From: Plutella xylostella
Taxonomy: Eukaryota; Arthropoda; Insecta; Lepidoptera; Plutellidae
Assembly (NCBI RefSeq): GCF_932276165.1
Contig: NC_064004.1
Location: 4,784,001 to 4,848,000 of the forward strand
DNA length: 64,000 nucleotides
Direction: 5' to 3'
Below are positions 11,608 to 23,864 of this stretch, one piece after another. The position numbers and the translations under genes were made by a program. Position 1 is the first letter of the stretch; each line of letters starts with the position of its first letter. The notes below the pieces were generated by a model. That model worked only from the letters and a program-made list of their open reading frames with translations, did no database searches and was not told the DNA's origin.

Positions 11608-11790
11608 AACGCTGCTTACACAGAGAGTCGGGTTACCGGTGCCTACTTACCTGTGCCGATAGCCTGATTATGCGAAAGAGCTCATGACATTTAAAAATGC
11701 AGGCAATGCTCCGTGAGTGAGCGCTTTTACATAATCGGGTTACCGGTGTGGGTGGGTGGAGCGAGCCCGATTCTCTATGTAAGCACCCTA
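11608..11790. repeat. Fold-back element, GCTTACA(C/T)AGAGA(G/A)TCGGG ends
   Basis: The ends pair as inverted repeats, and both halves contain a GGGTTACCGGTG box and a GCTC(A/C) segment. The end CGATTCTCTATGTAAGCACC also occurs at about 38,077-38,100. Confidence 0.6.
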
Positions 11791-11799
11791 AGGCCGTAT

Positions 11800-11925
11800 A
11801 GACAGAAAGAAAGCTGGAAACTTACAAGCGCTTACTTTACTCTGGATATTCATTTCAGCGCTGATTCATAAAAGTAGGGAAAAGTAGTTAAGCGCTTCTA
11901 AGTTTTCATTTCAGCTTTCTTTCTG
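11800..11925. repeat. Fold-back MITE, ACAGAAAGAAAGCTG ends
   Basis: ACAGAAAGAAAGCTGGAAAC pairs with GTTTTCATTTCAGCTTTCTTTCTGT, with AAGCGCTTA boxes inside both arms. Confidence 0.75.
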
Positions 11926-12537
11926 TGAATGAACGGTAGGTATACCTCTTTCACCTTTCAAGGAAATCGGAGGAGCGTTTAAAAACTTAATTTAATGTAT
12001 TGGCTAATAATATGAAATGAAATAAAATCGTTTATTTTTTTGACGTAGAATGTTAGAATTACTTGTCAAAAGTCATAATCTACCACCATTTCACAAAGGC
12101 CCCGTCATTAAGGGCCCGTACAGGGTGACGTGCCGCGCCAATTTTGGGTTTTCAATGCTCTTCACACAGCACACGCAGTGACACGCACACATGTAAGTTT
12201 GCACAGTGGGTCGATAAACTTTTACTCGCCAACTTTATTGACAATTATGTTCAAGTACATTTTGGGTGATTTTAGGGTAAGTAAGTATAATTCTTACTTA
12301 CACTGGTAGGCACCAGGAAATAGAGTAGAAATTAATAGGGGTGCCACTTTACTCTATACTCGGAACCCGATTAGCTTTCTCAAACAAATGTGGTATTTAC
12401 TTGTAGAAAGGTAACTAAAAGTATTAAAGTGTAGATAATAAGTTTCGGGCATCCTCCAGCCAACTGAACCCCGACGACAAAGCAAAGTAAATACATAGTG
12501 TCGCAAAAGGGCTATACTAAGCCAAAAGGGGATGACT

Positions 12538-12706
12538 CAAGGGGTCATTCTGAACAACTTTTGTTCTACGAGATTTGCAAATTCGCGAAAAAAAATATTC
12601 GTTTTGCATGGTAAAAAGTCACATGTCCAACAAAGTTTCTATGAAAAAGGTTTTTTTTTGTTAATTTCCAAAACTCGTAGAGCAAAAGTTCAAAATGACC
12701 CCCTGT
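12538..12706. repeat. Fold-back MITE, GGGGTCATTCTGAAC ends
   Basis: GGGGTCATTCTGAACAACTT and its imperfect complement AAGTTCAAAATGACCCC bound the element. CTACGAG and CTCGTAG pair inside. Confidence 0.65.
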
Positions 12707-14428
12707 CTTACTCCTTTTTACCCGACTGCCGAAGGAGGAGGGTAATGTTTTTTGATTGTATGTATGTATATATGTATGTTTGTCTGTTTCTTTGTTCCCT
12801 CCTGTAGCCTAAACGGCTTGATAGATTTTGATGTATGAGGTATTGTTAGAAGCGTATTGATGGTGCGATGGCTATAGGCTATGTGACGTTCCATTAAAAT
12901 GTACATAGCGCCCTCTTGAGGACATAACGTGATGATCGAAAAAATAATAATTCAACTTTGCCGTGTAAGGTATCAAATGAAAGGACTTGATTTTCACATT
13001 ACAAAAATATGCATATTGAAGGTATTTAAATAACAACACCAAAATTATTGAAATAAAAAATGATCACGAACTACCTACCGACGTAAAATTTCATAAAATA
13101 AAAACAACTAAAAAGTTACAAATAAAAAAATACAATTATAAAAAACTAAAAACCTGACTGTACGCTAAAAACATGAAAACGAGTCCCAATGTTAATGGAA
13201 GGAATCGCAGGCGGGGACCAACTTGACCGCCACTCAAGGCCGTTTTCTAAGTAACATTCAGCTAAATGGTGAACCCTCTGCTGGTATAATTTGTTTATAT
13301 ACCGCTTTTTCAATACCTGTAAGTACATTTTTTGGCAGCATAATATTTTTACTTAATTTTAGGGTTTCGAACGTCAAAAGAAAAAAAGCAACCGTTATAG
13401 GATCTCTTTGTTGTCCGTCTGTCTGACTGACTGTCTGTCACCGCCCTTTTTCTCAGAAACGGGTAAAGATATCAAGCTTATATTTCGCATAGATGGGGAG
13501 TACCCCAAAAAAAATATTATGGTACTCCCTGTCCCACACAAGTAAATTGGGGCTTATATTTTTTCCAGTTATTTTGATGTGTATCCTTTTTTTTCTTTGT
13601 TGTTTTGTATAAGTATGTGTTTCTTTTCTTTAAATCTGTATTTTTTTTGTTGTTGCTGTCTATGTGTCGAAAAAAATGTATCTTTATCTTCAAATCACGC
13701 CATCTATCGTTTGTTTTTTTTGTGGCTACTGTCTATAGAAGAAATTCCGTCATTGACAATTTTACGTTACGAATTTATTTTTATTTATTTTATTTTTATT
13801 TTTACATTTTCGTGGAGAATCAACAGCATTTTGTTAATAAATAATTATTACTTATGAACACATAACAACTTGATGCCATTAACAGAATGAACTTAGTAAA
13901 CCCAGTAAACCTAACACATCCAGAGGAAAAACAAAATCTCTTTCTCTCTCTCTGAAAAACATACTTAATAGCCCAAACTCGATGCTTTTAGCTATTAACA
14001 TCTTTGAAATAAAATTGAGCCACCACCGTGTTACTGCCCTCATCAGATCCTCACGAGACCATACCTCAACCAGCACCAAGAGACTGTATTTTTGATCCCT
14101 AACCTAATGTTCGTGCGTATTGTCATCACTTAGATCCATTCGCTATATTCCTGCTCCTCATCAGACCTTTACGAGACTGTAATATCACGAGAATATTGCA
14201 CACTATCTAATTTAATTTAATGTATTGAATATACTGGAAGAATTATGCTTCCTCAATTTCAAATCAAATTATGTTGGTGTCATAAAAGTTGAAAAAGTGC
14301 AATGACAACCAATGTGCAGTGATTTTGTATCTGTACACGATAAGATCGCGAGCTGTCAGTGCTGCCTAAACCGACGTGACCCTTCTTTGGAGGCCAGCGG
14401 CCAACTGAGTCAAACGTCACTTGTGTTT
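12707..14428. other. Repeat-rich intergenic sequence
   Basis: Bases 12,716-12,905 begin TTTTTACCCGACTGCCGAAGG and run into a GTATGTATATATGTATG tract, which has the look of a dispersed lepidopteran repeat. Bases 13,400-13,560 contain a CTGTCTGTC-rich segment and 13,560-13,850 are T-rich low complexity. No gene is visible. Confidence 0.4.
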
Positions 14429-14577
14429 ATAGTGCCACAAACTTATCTGTTCCGGTGAGAGCGAACTAAATTGGTCCATACCTCATTACTTACTAATGAA
14501 TTTCATATTGACATGACATAGATTATATGGACCAATTTAGTTCGCTCTCACCGGAACAGATAAGTTTGTGGCACTAT
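14429..14577. repeat. Palindromic MITE, GTGCCACAAACTTATCTG ends
   Basis: A nearly perfect palindrome: TAGTGCCACAAACTTATCTG and its complement at the right end, with arms of about 50 bp. TATA-like bases flank both sides. A second copy is at 16985-17204. Confidence 0.85.
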
Positions 14578-14949
14578 ATGATTTTATAACACAGAAAGCC
14601 GCCATAGATATTTGTATGAAGATTTGAGGGAAAAAAATTGCTCAAGTTTGGGATTAATTTACACAAAATAAGTGTGTGTTTATTAAAAAACAAGGTATTT
14701 AGCGCCTAGTCCAAGCCTTTAACTTTATAATATGATAAAAATCATATGAAAATTCTTAATAATTACGACACAGTTGTTACAATACGGGAGTGTGATTGAC
14801 TGGTTTTTCTTGATATTCTGAAATTAATTTACAGTTATCCATAATCATTTACTTAAATTCGAATGATTCAGCACCTAGCTAGACTCTTCAACTACCTGTG
14901 TGGTTTTTTTCAAGGCTGTAGAGCATCATTTACTACATAATTCTATGAC

Positions 14950-15640
14950 AATGCCAACCCTCGATTCCCTATTGCAGACCCTTAAGGAGGAAAGAAATGG
15001 CGAAAGAAACTCCTCGAGCATCTTTTCAACTTTTTGCTTAAAACTAATACAATTTTACTTATGTATAGTTAATACAATTTTACTCAAGCATATCCATTTC
15101 ATTTTTCCAAATGCCTTAGCTGAGGTGGACAAGACCACGCGTTTTTGTCGTTTAGATAATCATTTACACTATAATAAGCTTTACTACATAATGTCGTTTT
15201 TACAAAATTCTTAAATTTAGTCTCACTAAGGTTTAGTGTTTCATTTGATAATTTATTATAAAAGCGTATACAGTTCCCCATGAATGAGAGTGGGGAAGAG
15301 CAACTTATTTTTGTTTCTGGTCTCAATACCGTGATTGGCTCCTACCTTACTAAATGAATTTAAGTTTTTACGAACATACATAATATTTTCATTCATATTT
15401 TCATATTGACATGGAACGGTTAGTATACCTATTTCCTTAAACCTGTCTCTTAATTAAATTCTAGATCCTAATACATATATGGCTCTAATTGCTCGTTTTT
15501 GCAGAACAAAAATTTGATTAATATCAGCCGCTCGTCCCCACAATAGAATTCCGTAAGACATAACACTATGAAAATAACTAAAATACACAAGCCTGGCTGT
15601 AGCTACATCTGTCTATAAACCGATGAACGTACTGAAGGCA
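14950..15640 (-). mobile_element. Jockey-like LINE ORF2 3' fragment
   Basis: The minus strand encodes, around 15,465-15,565, MSYGILLWGRAADINQIFVL and a following QKRAIRA, then a frame at 15,099-15,326 with SFMGNCIRFYNKLSNETLNL and a Y-rich C-terminus. This is the thumb and C-terminal region of jockey-type reverse transcriptases. A frameshift separates the parts, so it is a dead 5'-truncated copy. Confidence 0.75.
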
Positions 15641-15954
15641 TATGCCCTGTCAGGAATCGACCTGAGTTCTTAGCTCCGTAATACTCATTGACTCCTGGTT
15701 AATGTTCCAGCCAATTTGTCAGCTTTGATTAATTATAATGTTGTTACGAATTAATAACGGAACGGGCCGCCGCAATGAGCCGCCATTTTGGAATCCGTTT
15801 AGAAACCGCTTTTATTAATCAATTTAATGATTCGTAGCTGTTGACACCATTTGATTTGATTTATTATAAGTACGTTTGTTTTTTGATCATTTTAGAGATG
15901 TAAAAGATATTTGATGTAATTTTTCAGAAGCGAAATTCATTTTGTTAGGTTAGA

Positions 15955-16095
15955 TTTCGCCATTCTCGGTTAGATCATAACCAGGGATTAGTGGTTGACT
16001 TTTGATACATCTGTCAAGAATTTAACATGGAGATGACGTATAATTGATGAAGCAATCCCTGGTTATGATCTAACCGAGTATAGCGAAATTGGGGC
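15955..16095. repeat. Palindromic MITE, TCGGTTAGATCATAACCAGG ends
   Basis: The right arm contains CCTGGTTATGATCTAACCGA, the perfect complement of the left box. A related, more decayed copy lies at 39512-39655. Confidence 0.82.
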
Positions 16096-16984
16096 TAACG
16101 TAAATTTTTGGTAATGTTCAGTAGGTACATCATGAGCGGTATTGCCTAGTCAAAACGAAGTAGACATTAACGAAATCCAAAAATCGTTATCTAAACAGGT
16201 TCGCGATCGGGAGCCAGCTCTCTAGCCAACCGACCTTTGCAGACATAACCGACCGGTTGGATCCAGGAAGGCTGACAATAAAGTTTTGTTCCTTGGAAAA
16301 GGGAGAGCCACTAAACGATAATAATTTGTCAGCTAATAAAGATCAGCTAAATCATCTTTGACTATCGTAACGTAAGTATAACACAAAATACAGAACATAC
16401 GCAATAAAAAACAACAAATAAAGAACAAAACACATCACATGAGCAATAACATTCCAAAAATTCAAATTTAAAAGTTGTCAAACGAATTCCGGGGACCATA
16501 GACAATAGCTTAATTTGTTTTTTCGGCCGCGTGTCGCCACTTGAGGCACACGCTCGCGCCATTATGCCAACATAAATGAGGGTAGTCGAATAAACGGCGC
16601 ACGGCTACAATAGATGACAAATTGTTCGTTGACAAAGCCATAAGGTTTATTGGGTAATGTTATGAGGGTACTAAGAGAGTTTGCGTAACAGGGAAATCTG
16701 TGGAGTTACTTTACAGCATGGATCGCTTTATAAATTATATATAGGTTACCATAATACCTATTATACACTCAAGACTAGCTTATGACGCGGTCTGCAATAT
16801 TGAAGTACATTTAACGGCGCATCAGAATATATCAAATAATAACGTAAATTTTATATTGTGATCAAATTCAAATTAAAGGTTTTAAAAATTGGGGTCGTTT
16901 GGTATTGATTGACATTAAGTGGAACTATTTCATTGTCATTGCCGATGAAGTTTAGGCACTGTGTGAATTACTTAAGTAGGTACC
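16096..16984. other. Intergenic, no gene seen
   Basis: Unremarkable sequence. A minus-strand frame at 16,362-16,562 is low-complexity and not convincing. Confidence 0.35.
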
Positions 16985-17204
16985 TATAGTGCCACAAACT
17001 TATCTGTTCCGGTGACAGCGAACTAAATTGATCCATATCTCATTACTTACTAATGAATTGTATATTTTAAAACATTAGATGGGTTTATTAACACCGCAAG
17101 AGCGAAAAAACAATAGGAGCAAACTTAAAATCTTATAGAATTAAGAAATATTAGAGATTTATTTGAGCTGTCACCGGAACAGATAAGTTTGTGGCACTGT
17201 ACTA
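16985..17204. repeat. Second GTGCCACAAACTTATCTG MITE
   Basis: Its ends match 14429-14577, but the middle differs (about 100 bp of unrelated AT-rich sequence), so it is a longer family member or carries an insertion. Confidence 0.8.
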
Positions 17205-17321
17205 CTACCTACCTACAAAGAATACTGAATGCGATGCGCCCCTTGCGTAAGATACCGAAAGGTGAACGCTTTCCATTGAGTTCGAAACCTTTTGTAGGTA
17301 CCTACTTATAAGTATCGCAAA

Positions 17322-17562
17322 TACACTCACGTGCAAAGAAACAGTCCCACTTACAAAATTCTGACAACAATTGCCCCCATTTTTTTTAAACATTTCATGA
17401 GATATTTGAACAAAATATTCATGTTTTTTGTTGGTAATATTCTGATGCACCGTTATATGTACTTAAATATTGCAGAAAGCGTAATTAAGTTAGTTTTATC
17501 CGTTAAGGAGTAAATTGGCAATTTTCTCACTGGAACTTTTTCATTGCCCGTGAGTGTATAAT
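17322..17562. repeat. TIR element, TACACTCACGTGCAA ends
   Basis: It begins TACACTCACGTGCAAAGAAA and ends TTTCATTGCCCGTGAGTGTA, a short terminal inverted repeat on a 240-bp unit. A second copy with the same interior (GGTAATATTCTG, ATTGCAGAA(A/G)GCGTAATTAAG) is at 57262-57510 in gene D. Confidence 0.75.
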
Positions 17563-17948
17563 AACCCATATCCGTAGCTGAACAGTCTCCACCGCACCCG
17601 CTGTGCCGCTGTTATTCAGAGGCTGACATTATGAAATGAGAGAGCCATCCCGCGGTATTAAATCATGTGATATTGCATATACCTCCACTATGTATTAACT
17701 ATTAATGAATACCTTAGTTATGTTGAGTTAAATTATGTTGTTCGCCGCCATTTTGGAGCCGGAAGCCTTTGTAGAGGTAATAGGTATGGGCTTTTGTTTG
17801 CTACGTTATAATAACTGAATACTTTACCTTGCTACTAGTATTTTTGGTCTGCTTCAACACACATTTCCCATAATTTAGCTGTACCTATCTAATTTGTTAA
17901 CTAGGTACCTACTCATGTGTTATGTTTTAGTGGAACAAATAAATGATT

Positions 17949-17972
17949 TATCTATCTATCTATCTATCTATC
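17949..17972. repeat. (TCTA)n microsatellite
   Basis: Six consecutive tetranucleotide units follow an AAATAAATGATT stretch of LINE-tail type. Confidence 0.85.
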
Positions 17973-18078
17973 TACATAGGTGGCTCCGTAGTATTCCTAT
18001 ATAAATATATAAACTGATGTGATATGATCTGTGTATCTAGCAGACAAGACTGAAAAACATCATAAGAAGTTAATAAAA

Positions 18079-18097
18079 TTGGCGCCCAACGTGGAAC
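18079..18097 (+). other. Primer-binding-site-like sequence (tRNA-Lys)
   Basis: TTGGCGCCCAACGTGGAAC is complementary, over its first 15-16 bases, to the 3' end of animal tRNA-Lys(CUU) with CCA. This is the type used as a primer-binding site by some retroelements. It follows an AT-rich stretch with a TATAAATATATAA box near 18,000, so the preceding bases could be the end of a solo LTR. The same motif is at 24288 and 28920. No gag or pol frame is present. Confidence 0.5.
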
Positions 18098-18159
18098 ACT
18101 CGACTAGCATTTAAGAAGGTTTTTACTAGTTTATGATTCTTATTTTTTCACGAAACAAT

Positions 18160-18410
18160 GCCAAAAAAAAAAAACACGCACTCACGCCCTGTACTAATGT
18201 ACTCCCTTGCGGGGTAGGCAGAGGTGAATTGCTGCACCCACTTTTCGCCAGAGTGTTATGTAGTCCCAATGTAATAGGCGGCGGGCCTATTGCCATTTTA
18301 CGGGCACATCCAAGACCTGAGAACAAATATCTGCCCCAGCCGGGAATCGAACCCGGGACCTTCGGCTCAGTAGTCAGGGTCACTAACCACTACGCCATTC
18401 GGCCGTCTTA
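18160..18410 (-). mobile_element. tRNA-derived SINE, near full length
   Basis: Head, box A and box B on the minus strand; the body is the same as 6229-6463 and the tail is AAAAAAAAAA-rich at its left end. Confidence 0.88.
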
Positions 18411-19504
18411 ACGACGAAACAATGTCACTTATAGGAAAAGTCAATTTTCTAATATCTAATTCAAATTCCTACTTTAAGAGTATGAAAACAACATTATTCA
18501 TTCTTTTACACAAAAGAAATGCCTTTACCAACAAACACCAATGCTATTATTCTTTAAATAGTTATAAGTAAGTACTTTAGAGTAGACACTTAAATTACAA
18601 AGCTGCAGTACATAACTACCGTAAAATTGTTTCTAGAAAGTTACGTACGACAGTAACAATTAATTTTACTATTTAAATCCAATATTTATCTCTTGATACG
18701 AGTACCTACGTACTAACAATTGATTACGTATAGTTACGTAAGTAATATTTAATACTAATAATAATTTTCCTTCTCTTATTTTAACTAATTTTAATAGTTA
18801 TTTATTTATTTATTCTTCATTGCACAATATTCAATGTAAGCTGTCCTTAGCTGACTAATAAAACTAGATGTGTTCAGGGTTGTCAGTTACGCCGATTAGG
18901 GCACTTAATGGTTTAGTCCGAGGAATTTTAATTATGGTAGGGATAGCCTAGGGTTGTCAAAAACAAAAATATACCTTCCTACTGCATTTATGTATACGCT
19001 AATACATAGGAAAAAATTTGGGAGGTTGTGAGGAGCAATATGTGGTATAGATCTGGATTTACTGAAATGATTGTTAATTTATTCTCACAACTCATTTTGC
19101 GTCGCCGTGTGAATCAAATAGGACTTTTCTATGAAACCGAATGCGGCAGAATTTCTGCGACCAAAACTACGCGACTCACAACTCACAAAATTACGCTCGT
19201 GTAACCTCACCCTAATTTTTTTATTTTTATTTAAGCGACAACCCTGCCCAAAAAAAGCATCAAAAGCGCATCATCCGATTGCGGGTCCCTCGACCCTCGC
19301 GTTTTCAATTTTGCACATTTCACGTCCAACGTGCACTTGTTATAGGGGTACATCTTTTCATTACACTTTGTGCTTGATGCGATGTTTATGAATAAGTTTT
19401 GGGGGGTCACGCGGTTCGTTTCGTGAGGGTTGACAGGTTGACGGGAAGTCGCATTATACTTACTTAATACTTTTTGTTTGCTTTGCTTGTAAAATAGGTT
19501 TAGA

Positions 19505-19692
19505 TAAGCGTCCACCTAGGTATCATACGTATCGGACCAAATGGATTTTTATACTTAAATATATGAACAAACGGCGCGGCGGCTTCGGCAATGCCGATGT
19601 AGTGGACACACTTGTGTGAATTTTTATACAAAGAATACTTACTGAATGTGATGCGTCCGTTGCGTAAGATGCCGAAAGGTGGGCGCTTACCT
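19505..19692. repeat. Fold-back MITE, AAGCGTCCACCTAGG ends
   Basis: TAAGCGTCCACCT pairs with AGGTGGGCGCTTA. The interior has paired GATGCGTCC, CGGCTTCGGC and GTGGACACACTTGTGTGAAT segments. Related sequences are at 60845-60990 and a fragment at 17,217-17,280. Confidence 0.7.
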
Positions 19693-19847
19693 TTAGGGTA
19701 TGGGATACTGAATGTTGAAACATAGGTACTTACTAGATACCTACATAAATACATACTTTATCAGTCAAGTATGAGCAATGTTCTCAAAAATAGATTAAAT
19801 AACTTACATACTGACTGACATACCTTAATTAGGTACTTAAGTCATTC

Positions 19848-19992
19848 TTAGGGTCTGTTCCACAATGTCTGGTTAGTGGCTACCTGACGGATAAAATACA
19901 TACTGTCACTTTCTGTTATTTTTTTTTAGACAGTGACAGCATGTATTTTATCCGATAGGTAGCGACTAACCAGACATTGTGGAACAGGGGCT
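19848..19992. repeat. Palindromic MITE, CACAATGTCTGG family
   Basis: GGGTCTGTTCCACAATGTCT pairs with its complement at the right end (ACATTGTGGAACAGGGGC), with arms of about 65 bp. Further copies are at 41605-41762 and 56624-56768, both in hydrolase introns. Confidence 0.85.
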
Positions 19993-20339
19993 TATTATTA
20001 TTATTTTGTTAGTATATCGTAGTTCAATTTAAATAAAAATACTACTTACTTAATTATATTTTTTACTGTCTTAACTAACTAAGTAATATTATAAGTGGAA
20101 ACTGATTTTGGTTTAAGTTATTATTTGCTGTCCAAATTTATTTTTTATATGTATCTGTTGGTTTTCAATAAATAAATAATAAATAAATAAATAAGTAGGT
20201 AAATGTAATTATGGGTCAAAAGCCTACTTGCGTATTTCGAAATACCGACGGATTTTATCGGCAAATTTACCATCGCGACGCGCGTCGGGACCGGACATAG
20301 CATACTGTGGACTTTCATACTAACATACTTTTATTACCT

Positions 20340-20545
20340 ACTAGCTGTTCCCGCGAGCTTCGCTTCGCCTTAAAAAGTTTCCCCGTGGGAATTTCGAGAT
20401 AAAAAGTAGCCTATGTTCTTTCTCAGGGTCTAGACCATATGTATACCAAATTTTATTCAAATCCGTTCAGTAGTTTTGGCGTGAAAGAGTAACAGACAGA
20501 AAGACACAGTTACCTTCGCATTTATAATATTAGTAAGGATGGAAA
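20340..20545 (+). repeat. Dispersed CTAGCTGTTCCCGCG repeat
   Basis: It starts CTAGCTGTTCCCGCGAGCTT, passes through GTAGCCTATGTTCTTTC and ends CGCATTTATAATATTAGTAA. Copies at 38813-39028 and 39708-39918 carry a variable (ACAG)n tract. This is a very common lepidopteran interspersed repeat. A fragment lies in gene D intron 5 (about 58,355-58,415). Confidence 0.8.
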
Positions 20546-20785
20546 TTCTGAGTTGTTCCATAATATTAGAGTTGCTCGGTATTTCGGATACGTTACTGAT
20601 AAACTTAATTTTAAATTTATGAAATCTGCAAGCTGAATGGGCTGGTTAGTGGTCATATAATATTTATTGCCAAATTACGTACGGAATTCTAGGAATAGGC
20701 GAATCCTCGAGTGGAGACCACAACCAGAGGACCTTAGACAAATAGCGGGTAGTAGGTAGTTGGCCGAAGATATATGCCGAGTTGC

Positions 20786-20915
20786 AGAAAGGGACTTTAA
20801 GCTAATGTCGACATTAAATCTATGTCTGTCTCTTTCTGTCCGTATACTGTCAAAGCAAGGCAACAATACATTTAATGCCGACATTAACTTAAATATCCTT
20901 TCTGCAACTTAGTGA
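20786..20915. repeat. Fold-back MITE, AGTTGCAGAAAGG ends
   Basis: AGTTGCAGAAAGGGACTTTAA pairs with TTAAATATCCTTTCTGCAACT; the inner boxes are AATGTCGACATTAA and AATGCCGACATTAA. Confidence 0.78.
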
Positions 20916-21179
20916 GAGTTGAGTGAATTATAATGTAAATCAAAGCAAACAAAAACTTAATAAGAGTAAGGTAAGTTGTAAAAATGAGACTGTGTGTTTA
21001 CGTCAAACGTAAATCTCTTTTAAGTACCTTTGACATAGCTAAACTAGATAAAATTTCCTAATATGTATCACAAGTTATAGCTTAATAGGGCGTATAGTCT
21101 GTTTGTTATGTTCAAATGAATATGAAAGTCAAAGTATTGTGGCGCAATGGCCCCGGTTGACCTTATATAAGGGTTTTCT

Positions 21180-21330
21180 TTTTTTTCTGTTTGCTTTGTT
21201 TTAGCTATTTGTTATTTTACTTTCTTTTTTTTTGTTTTTTGTTTTTGTGTATTTTTTTTTCTTGTGTATTTTTGGTGTGTGCTGGTGCTGGACACCGAAT
21301 AAAGAATTTTTATCTTTATCTTTATCTAGC
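21180..21330 (+). mobile_element. LINE or SINE 3' tail
   Basis: A T-rich segment ends ACCGAATAAAGAATTTTTA followed by (TCTTTA)n, the usual end of lepidopteran LINEs. Nothing coding precedes it. Confidence 0.45.
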
Positions 21331-22049
21331 TAAAAAAAACTATTTTGTGTCTTCAGAATCGACATCAATATACCTAACTACTGTAGTGTGATGTGATCAC
21401 GAATGTTGTCGACTTAAGTCGATACGAATTCGATAGGAAAGTCTGTTTTTCTATCATTACTTTAGTGAAAAGGCTTGGTACCCTTATGATCGGATCGCTG
21501 GTAGTAGAAGCAATGTTTATTTGTACTTATAAGAAGAAAGGTTATTAACATGTAAGAAATCTTAATACCGAGGTACAGATTCCGGCATAGTGACATCTAT
21601 TGATACCTATTTGACAACTGAACAACTAGAAAGCAATAGGAACCATTAAAAACTATACTTAGTAACCCAGCCCGGAGCGACATTCACGAGAAAAAAATAT
21701 AGGGGGAAACGAAGCTCGCAACAGCTAGCACACTGATAAAACTCCACCAGATGATGGCACGGGTGCAGAACTTATTGCTGCCCTGCTGCTCAGCACCACA
21801 GGTCCAGGTGTCTCCAGCTCCTGAATTAATAACGTTGCCTGCGATACATCGTGCGCACGGAACAGAGGTGGCTTGGAGAGGAATGTAGTAAGTGTATGTT
21901 TTAGCTGAACACAGGTTTGTTTTTCGAAACCTCAACAATGCAATGGTAGACTTTAGGACTAAGTATCTGAGGGTTATTCTAACTAAGATTTAGAAACGAT
22001 GACGAACAAGATAGAACGTAAGTAATTAAACATGTAATCAGTAGGTATA

Positions 22050-22200
22050 TCATCACCATCACGACCCATCACGTCCCCACTGCTGGGGCACTGGTCTCCT
22101 TCCAGTGAAGGAAGGGTTAAATTAAAACCCTGACGTCCTAGTCCATCACGCTGGCCTAGTGCGTGTTGGTGGACCCCAACACAAGCAAGCTTGCTCATTA
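22050..22200 (-). repeat. CGTGATGATG repeat, minus orientation
   Basis: It starts ATCATCACCATCACGACCCA and runs to GGTGGACCCCAACACAAGC, the right part of the 7556-7778 family. Confidence 0.75.
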
Positions 22201-22210
22201 CGATAATTAA

Positions 22211-23334
22211 GTAAGGTGCAGGTGGGTTATTCCGAAAGGTTTTTGGGTGAGTTGGATACATGTTCGTATTTTGTCAATTTATGAGGACTGGTTGGGTCTT
22301 TTTGATTCATGTAAAGACGCTTTGTATAAGCGTCAATTCGAAATATTGCCTAGAACTGCCCAGAAGCACTTATACACATTTATGTGATATTTATTTTATA
22401 ATTTGGAATTACCCGATCCACAGAATTTCATAGTAAAATATTCCAACATTCGGAATGTCCCAAGACATTTTTTAAAACAATTTACAAAAAAATGAGAGCT
22501 AGGGTTTTTAAACTACGAAAGTAGTGATAAAAAACGACAATCTTTTGGATAAAAAAAAACAATCAGTTAAAATAACTTAACTGATTTCTTAATTACCGAT
22601 GTGCGGGTAATTCCGAAAATTCAAAAATGCGGAAATGACAATGGGCGTTTTGGGACCTATGTCCAATAAAGATGAGACATACATCGTTGGATAGCTCTTT
22701 TCAAGTGAGCAAAAAAGTATTATGGCGACAAATCCGTATAAGTTGTCCATTTTGAAATATATTCGTCGGAAGGAAGTATTTTTCTTTGGCATTGCACTCT
22801 CTCTCCTGATGACAGTTAGGGGGTAATACACGTAAACACGTATTATTGAAATTGGAGAAATTACTTTCAACTGGTTTTATTTACTGAGATAATAAACAAA
22901 TATTATATTATATGAAATATGAGCATTTTGTTATAAAAATTAAAAATGAATGTGAAAAACTAACAAAAACATTAAAATTACAGAAATAAAATATAAAAAC
23001 TTTCAAGGTACGATTATTCTAATTGGACAGTAAATCATGACTAGCGCTTCCGTTATTCATATTCTGCAAAAAAATACCTTTTCAACGACGTATTACTCAT
23101 TTCTATTGGTGCTGGTCCCAGCTTCCATATATTGGTGCCCATCATCATTTGAACTTTTTAACTAATTTTACGTTTTAACACGCACGCTTGGTCCTAGCGC
23201 CCTGAGTCAACCCAAGCGAGGTAGAAGATTAAGTTGCCATCAAGGTGAATGGTTTCACGGTTCAAAGTATGGCTGCGTTTGGAAGAAATCGGCAAAAATC
23301 GGAATTACCCGAAATTCGGAATAAACCACCTTAT
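22211..23334. repeat. 1.1-kb element with GGTTTATTCCGAA-type terminal inverted repeats
   Basis: The left end TAAGGTGCAGGTGGGTTATTCCGAA is matched at the right by TTCGGAATAAACCACCTTATG, about 18 of 19 bases in the core. Variants of the same motif (GGGTAATTCCGAA, GGAATTACCCGA) recur inside. No transposase frame is seen, so it is non-autonomous or decayed. Confidence 0.6.
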
Positions 23335-23555
23335 GTACATAAAATTAACCTACTATTTCAACATATGTAAGTAGTTACATTATTATAACTCTATGCCTAA
23401 ATGGCTATGGTTCGTAACTCGTGGGTAAATAAACTACTTACAAGAACATCCTACCTATAAAATCATGAAAAGCTCCACACCATTCCCTGTTTCAGCGAAT
23501 ATTCAGCCAAGTGTCGAGCCCCGAGATTATGATATTAAATTGTTTCACGATTCAA

Positions 23556-23602
23556 GGGGAGGGGCGCGGGGCGCGGGGCGGGGCGGGGACCGAGGGGGGA
23601 GG
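23556..23602 (+). promoter_or_regulatory. G-run cluster, potential G-quadruplex
   Basis: At least six runs of four or more G, separated by one to four bases, in an otherwise AT-rich region 1.36 kb upstream of the Not start codon. Quadruplex formation is an inference from the pattern only. Confidence 0.5.
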
Positions 23603-23864
23603 CTGGGCAGAGCCTGATTTGGAGCTTTGAATCACAACATTACACTCGCGAGCAATGAAAAAGTTCCCCTTTCAAAATGTCAACACCAAATTACCCCAAT
23701 TTTGCAAAATTTAATTAAAAATTGGAACATAATAGTTAAGTACTTAAGTATTTAAGTTTTAAAGGTAAGTATGTGACACTGCGAGTCATCAAGAATTCAA
23801 TCGGTCTGACCCTTGAGATCAATAAAATGATACCTACCGTCGTCGAACTTTGGGTGCGTAGTAC

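Noticed and set aside
13579..13857. Phenylalanine-rich open frames
   Set aside because: They come from a T-rich low-complexity tract.
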